Shown here piece by piece: positions 62,554 through 64,000 of a stretch of DNA of 64,000 bases. This DNA is from Allobosea sp. WAO. Its GTDB lineage: Bacteria; Pseudomonadota; Alphaproteobacteria; Rhizobiales; Beijerinckiaceae. How positions within the stretch are numbered: position 1 is the stretch's first letter; every line of letters starts with the position of its first letter. The translations under genes and the position numbers were made by a program. Under the pieces are notes generated by a model. It saw nothing but the letters and a program-made list of their open reading frames with translations. It was not told the DNA's origin and did no database searches. The stretch lies in contig NZ_JXTJ01000010.1 in the NCBI RefSeq assembly GCF_001509835.1, positions 62,001 to 126,000 on the forward strand, read 5' to 3'.

Positions 62554-63279
62554 TCAGGGGGCTGTCGAGGGTGAGATTGCCTCGGCCCCGCTCTTCATGG
62601 GCTCACTCATCAACCAACCTTCGACGGCGTTGCGCAGGTCGCTATAGGCCGCCTTTACAGCAAGTTGCGACGCGATTTGTAGTGCAACGGTAGCCCAGAG
62701 CAAATTCGTTACAAGATTTGTTTTCGAGCTGTGAATTTCAGCCAGTTTAGATATTTTGTCCCACTGTCCGGATGCTTGGTTTTGAATCAATTCAAAGACT
62801 GAATTGTGATAGTTGAATCCTATTATTAACCAGACAATAATCATAAAAGAAAATGGAATCATGTAAAGAAATGATAGTGTGGTGTATTTTCCAAACAATT
62901 CATCAATTTTATGGTTGATATGTGTTCTAGTTTCTTTTTTGGGTAGTTTTTTGGCAGTTTCGATTTCCGTGATTATTGCGTTCTCAAGGCGACCTGCCCG
63001 CACCCGCCTGGAGGCGCGTCCTGGCGATGCCGACAGGAAGAAGCGGGCGGCTTTGTTGATTTTCCACAGTTGTCGTACGGCTAAAATTGGCAGTATCGCA
63101 AAAATGAATAATGTCGAGTTGAGTAATATGTCAAAAATTCGTATTGGATGAGCATCGAGAATTGTAGGGATGTTGCTTATTATTACAATATGGATTACGG
63201 CAAGAGATATAATTACATATTCGTAGAATTGCTGATTTTTGTTATTTCTGCTGTAAAATGCGATGATTTTATCCAGCAT
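62554..63279 (-). CDS. AT-rich membrane protein of unknown function
   Basis: A 241-aa protein not recognised. Hydrophobic segments occur at ~20-37 (YVIISLAVIHIVIISNI), ~52-67 (LNSTLFIFAILPILAV), ~136-155 (LSFLYMIPFSFMIIVWLIIGF) and ~196-212 (NLLWATVALQIASQLAV), suggesting four helices. A basic cytoplasmic loop (ASPGRASRRVRAGRLENAII) lies between them. DNA from ~62,690 to 63,270 is markedly AT-richer than everything around it, a sign of recent acquisition. It is codirectional with the MotA-like gene (107 bp downstream); whether it belongs functionally to that pair is unknown. Confidence 0.7.
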   Translation of the reverse strand: MLDKIIAFYSRNNKNQQFYEYVIISLAVIHIVIISNIPTILDAHPIRIFDILLNSTLFIFAILPILAVRQLWKINKAARFFLSASPGRASRRVRAGRLENAIITEIETAKKLPKKETRTHINHKIDELFGKYTTLSFLYMIPFSFMIIVWLIIGFNYHNSVFELIQNQASGQWDKISKLAEIHSSKTNLVTNLLWATVALQIASQLAVKAAYSDLRNAVEGWLMSEPMKSGAEAISPSTAP

Positions 63280-63306
63280 ATAGGTGCCTTCTGCCCATCT
63301 GAGGCA

Positions 63307-63336
63307 GACAGCCCGGCAAATTCTTGCCGGGCTGTC
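63307..63336 (-). terminator. intrinsic-type hairpin after the inositol monophosphatase gene
   Basis: GACAGCCCGGCAA and TTGCCGGGCTGTC form a 13-bp perfect stem with a 4-nt ATTC loop, 42 bp beyond the minus-strand stop of the inositol monophosphatase gene. A T-tract is weak, but the stem is strong and well placed. Confidence 0.65.
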
Positions 63337-63377
63337 TTGCGCAACTCAAGATTGAGCAGAAACTCGTTGCAATCTGT

Positions 63378-64000
63378 TTAAAGCACGGTTTTCAGCGCGG
63401 CGCGCAGGGCTGGCTCGCCGGCCTCGTTGCCGCAGATCACGTCATGGGCCGAGGTCGGCTGCTTGCCGTCGAGCGTGCCGAAGGTGCCGCCGGCCTCGCG
63501 CACCATCACGGCTGCTGCGCCGAAATCCCAGGTGTTGAGGCCGCGCTCCCAATAGGCGTCCATGCGTCCGGCGGCGACATAGGCGATGTCGAGCGCGGCC
63601 GAGCCCATGCGGCGGACATTGGCGAAGCGGCTCATCACCGCGCCGAGCTCTCTCAGGAAGAGCGGGTGGCCACCCTTGCCGATATGCGGCACGCCCATGC
63701 CGATCAGCATGTCCGCCGACTCGCGGCGGCCGGAAACGCGCATGCGGCGGTTGTTGACATAGGCGCCCTTGCCCTTCTCGGCGATGAAGAGCTCGTCCTT
63801 GGCGGCGTCGTAGACCACGCCGGCGATGAACTGGTTGTCTCGCTCCAGGGCGACCGAGATGTTCCAGTGCGGAATGCCGCGCAGGAAGTTGTGGGTGCCG
63901 TCGAGCGGATCGATATGCCAGCGGTTGCTCTCGTCGGTGCCGACGACGACGCCGCTCTCCTCCATGACGAAGCCGTAGCCCGGGCGTGCCTTCTCCAGGG
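63378..64000 (-). CDS. inositol monophosphatase family protein (partial, 5' end outside window)
   Basis: The window contains the C-terminal ~206 residues of a SuhB-type phosphatase. The frame stays open to the edge (…GYGFVMEESG), so the first ~60 residues lie beyond 64000; an internal Met at 63965 is not the true start. Metal-binding motifs are the Glu of EES, WHIDPLDGTHNFL and the later WDFGAAAVMVREAGG. Substrates can be inositol-1-P, fructose-1,6-bisphosphate or 3'-phosphoadenosine 5'-phosphate; sequence alone does not decide. Confidence 0.9.
   Translation of the reverse strand, partial: LEKARPGYGFVMEESGVVVGTDESNRWHIDPLDGTHNFLRGIPHWNISVALERDNQFIAGVVYDAAKDELFIAEKGKGAYVNNRRMRVSGRRESADMLIGMGVPHIGKGGHPLFLRELGAVMSRFANVRRMGSAALDIAYVAAGRMDAYWERGLNTWDFGAAAVMVREAGGTFGTLDGKQPTSAHDVICGNEAGEPALRAALKTVL

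Overview
The window is a GC-rich bacterial chromosome segment. Protein families and gene order fit an alphaproteobacterium of the Hyphomicrobiales (Rhizobiales): many periplasmic binding proteins, tripartite tricarboxylate (TTT) and TRAP components, Bradyrhizobium/Bosea-style giant autotransporters and palindromic intergenic repeats. A Bosea-like genus is my inference, not proven by the sequence. No rRNA, tRNA, CRISPR array, prophage or replication origin is visible. The only mobile element is a dead IS3-family remnant near the left edge.

Layout. 0.2-3.3 kb: a YigZ/IMPACT gene, the IS remnant, and a lower-GC adenylate-cyclase/TPR protein. 3.7-7.5 kb: a NitT/TauT-type ABC operon containing an extra small membrane protein. 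7.7-15.8 kb: a 2351-aa glycine-repeat autotransporter preceded by a GAF-LytTR regulator. 16.0-18.8 kb: a copper export operon (HMA chaperone, P1B-ATPase) behind a CueR-type promoter. 18.9-27.7 kb: an RpiR-regulated catabolic/transport unit (enolase-superfamily enzyme, creatininase-family hydrolase, Dpp/Opp-type ABC transporter). 28.0-30.7 kb: small secreted or stress proteins (CsbD, 17M-like, a lipoprotein). 30.8-33.6 kb: RidA, TRAP binding protein and Asp/Glu racemase, divergent from a MarR gene across an almost perfect 40-bp palindrome.

33.8-37.8 kb: a 1334-aa Pls/PosA-type single-module nonribosomal peptide synthetase (poly-amino-acid synthetase type). 37.8-43.5 kb: an acyl-CoA module (TetR, MaoC, biotin-dependent carboxylase subunits, enoyl-CoA hydratase). 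43.8-46.1 kb: an ankyrin protein and an Ivy-type lysozyme inhibitor. 46.2-49.2 kb: NagB-like, NagA-like and an orphan binding protein. 49.4-51.0 kb: an ECF sigma factor with a YCII/DGPF partner. 51.2-55.0 kb: a GntR-TctCBA tricarboxylate transporter. 55.3-59.4 kb: a second autotransporter. 59.7-64 kb: a GNAT, a MotA/MotB-like envelope pair, an AT-rich membrane protein of unknown function and a partial inositol monophosphatase.

Together these are mostly transport-plus-catabolism modules, each with its own regulator and often a recognisable operator, alternating with cell-surface genes. The best candidates for undescribed biology are the Pls-like synthetase, whose binding-pocket residues suggest a cationic amino acid, and the RpiR-controlled operon, whose enolase-superfamily enzyme lacks the usual third metal ligand. 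The GAF-LytTR/giant autotransporter pair and the RidA-TRAP-racemase operon come next. All functional assignments come from reading motifs in the translated sequence; no database search was run.
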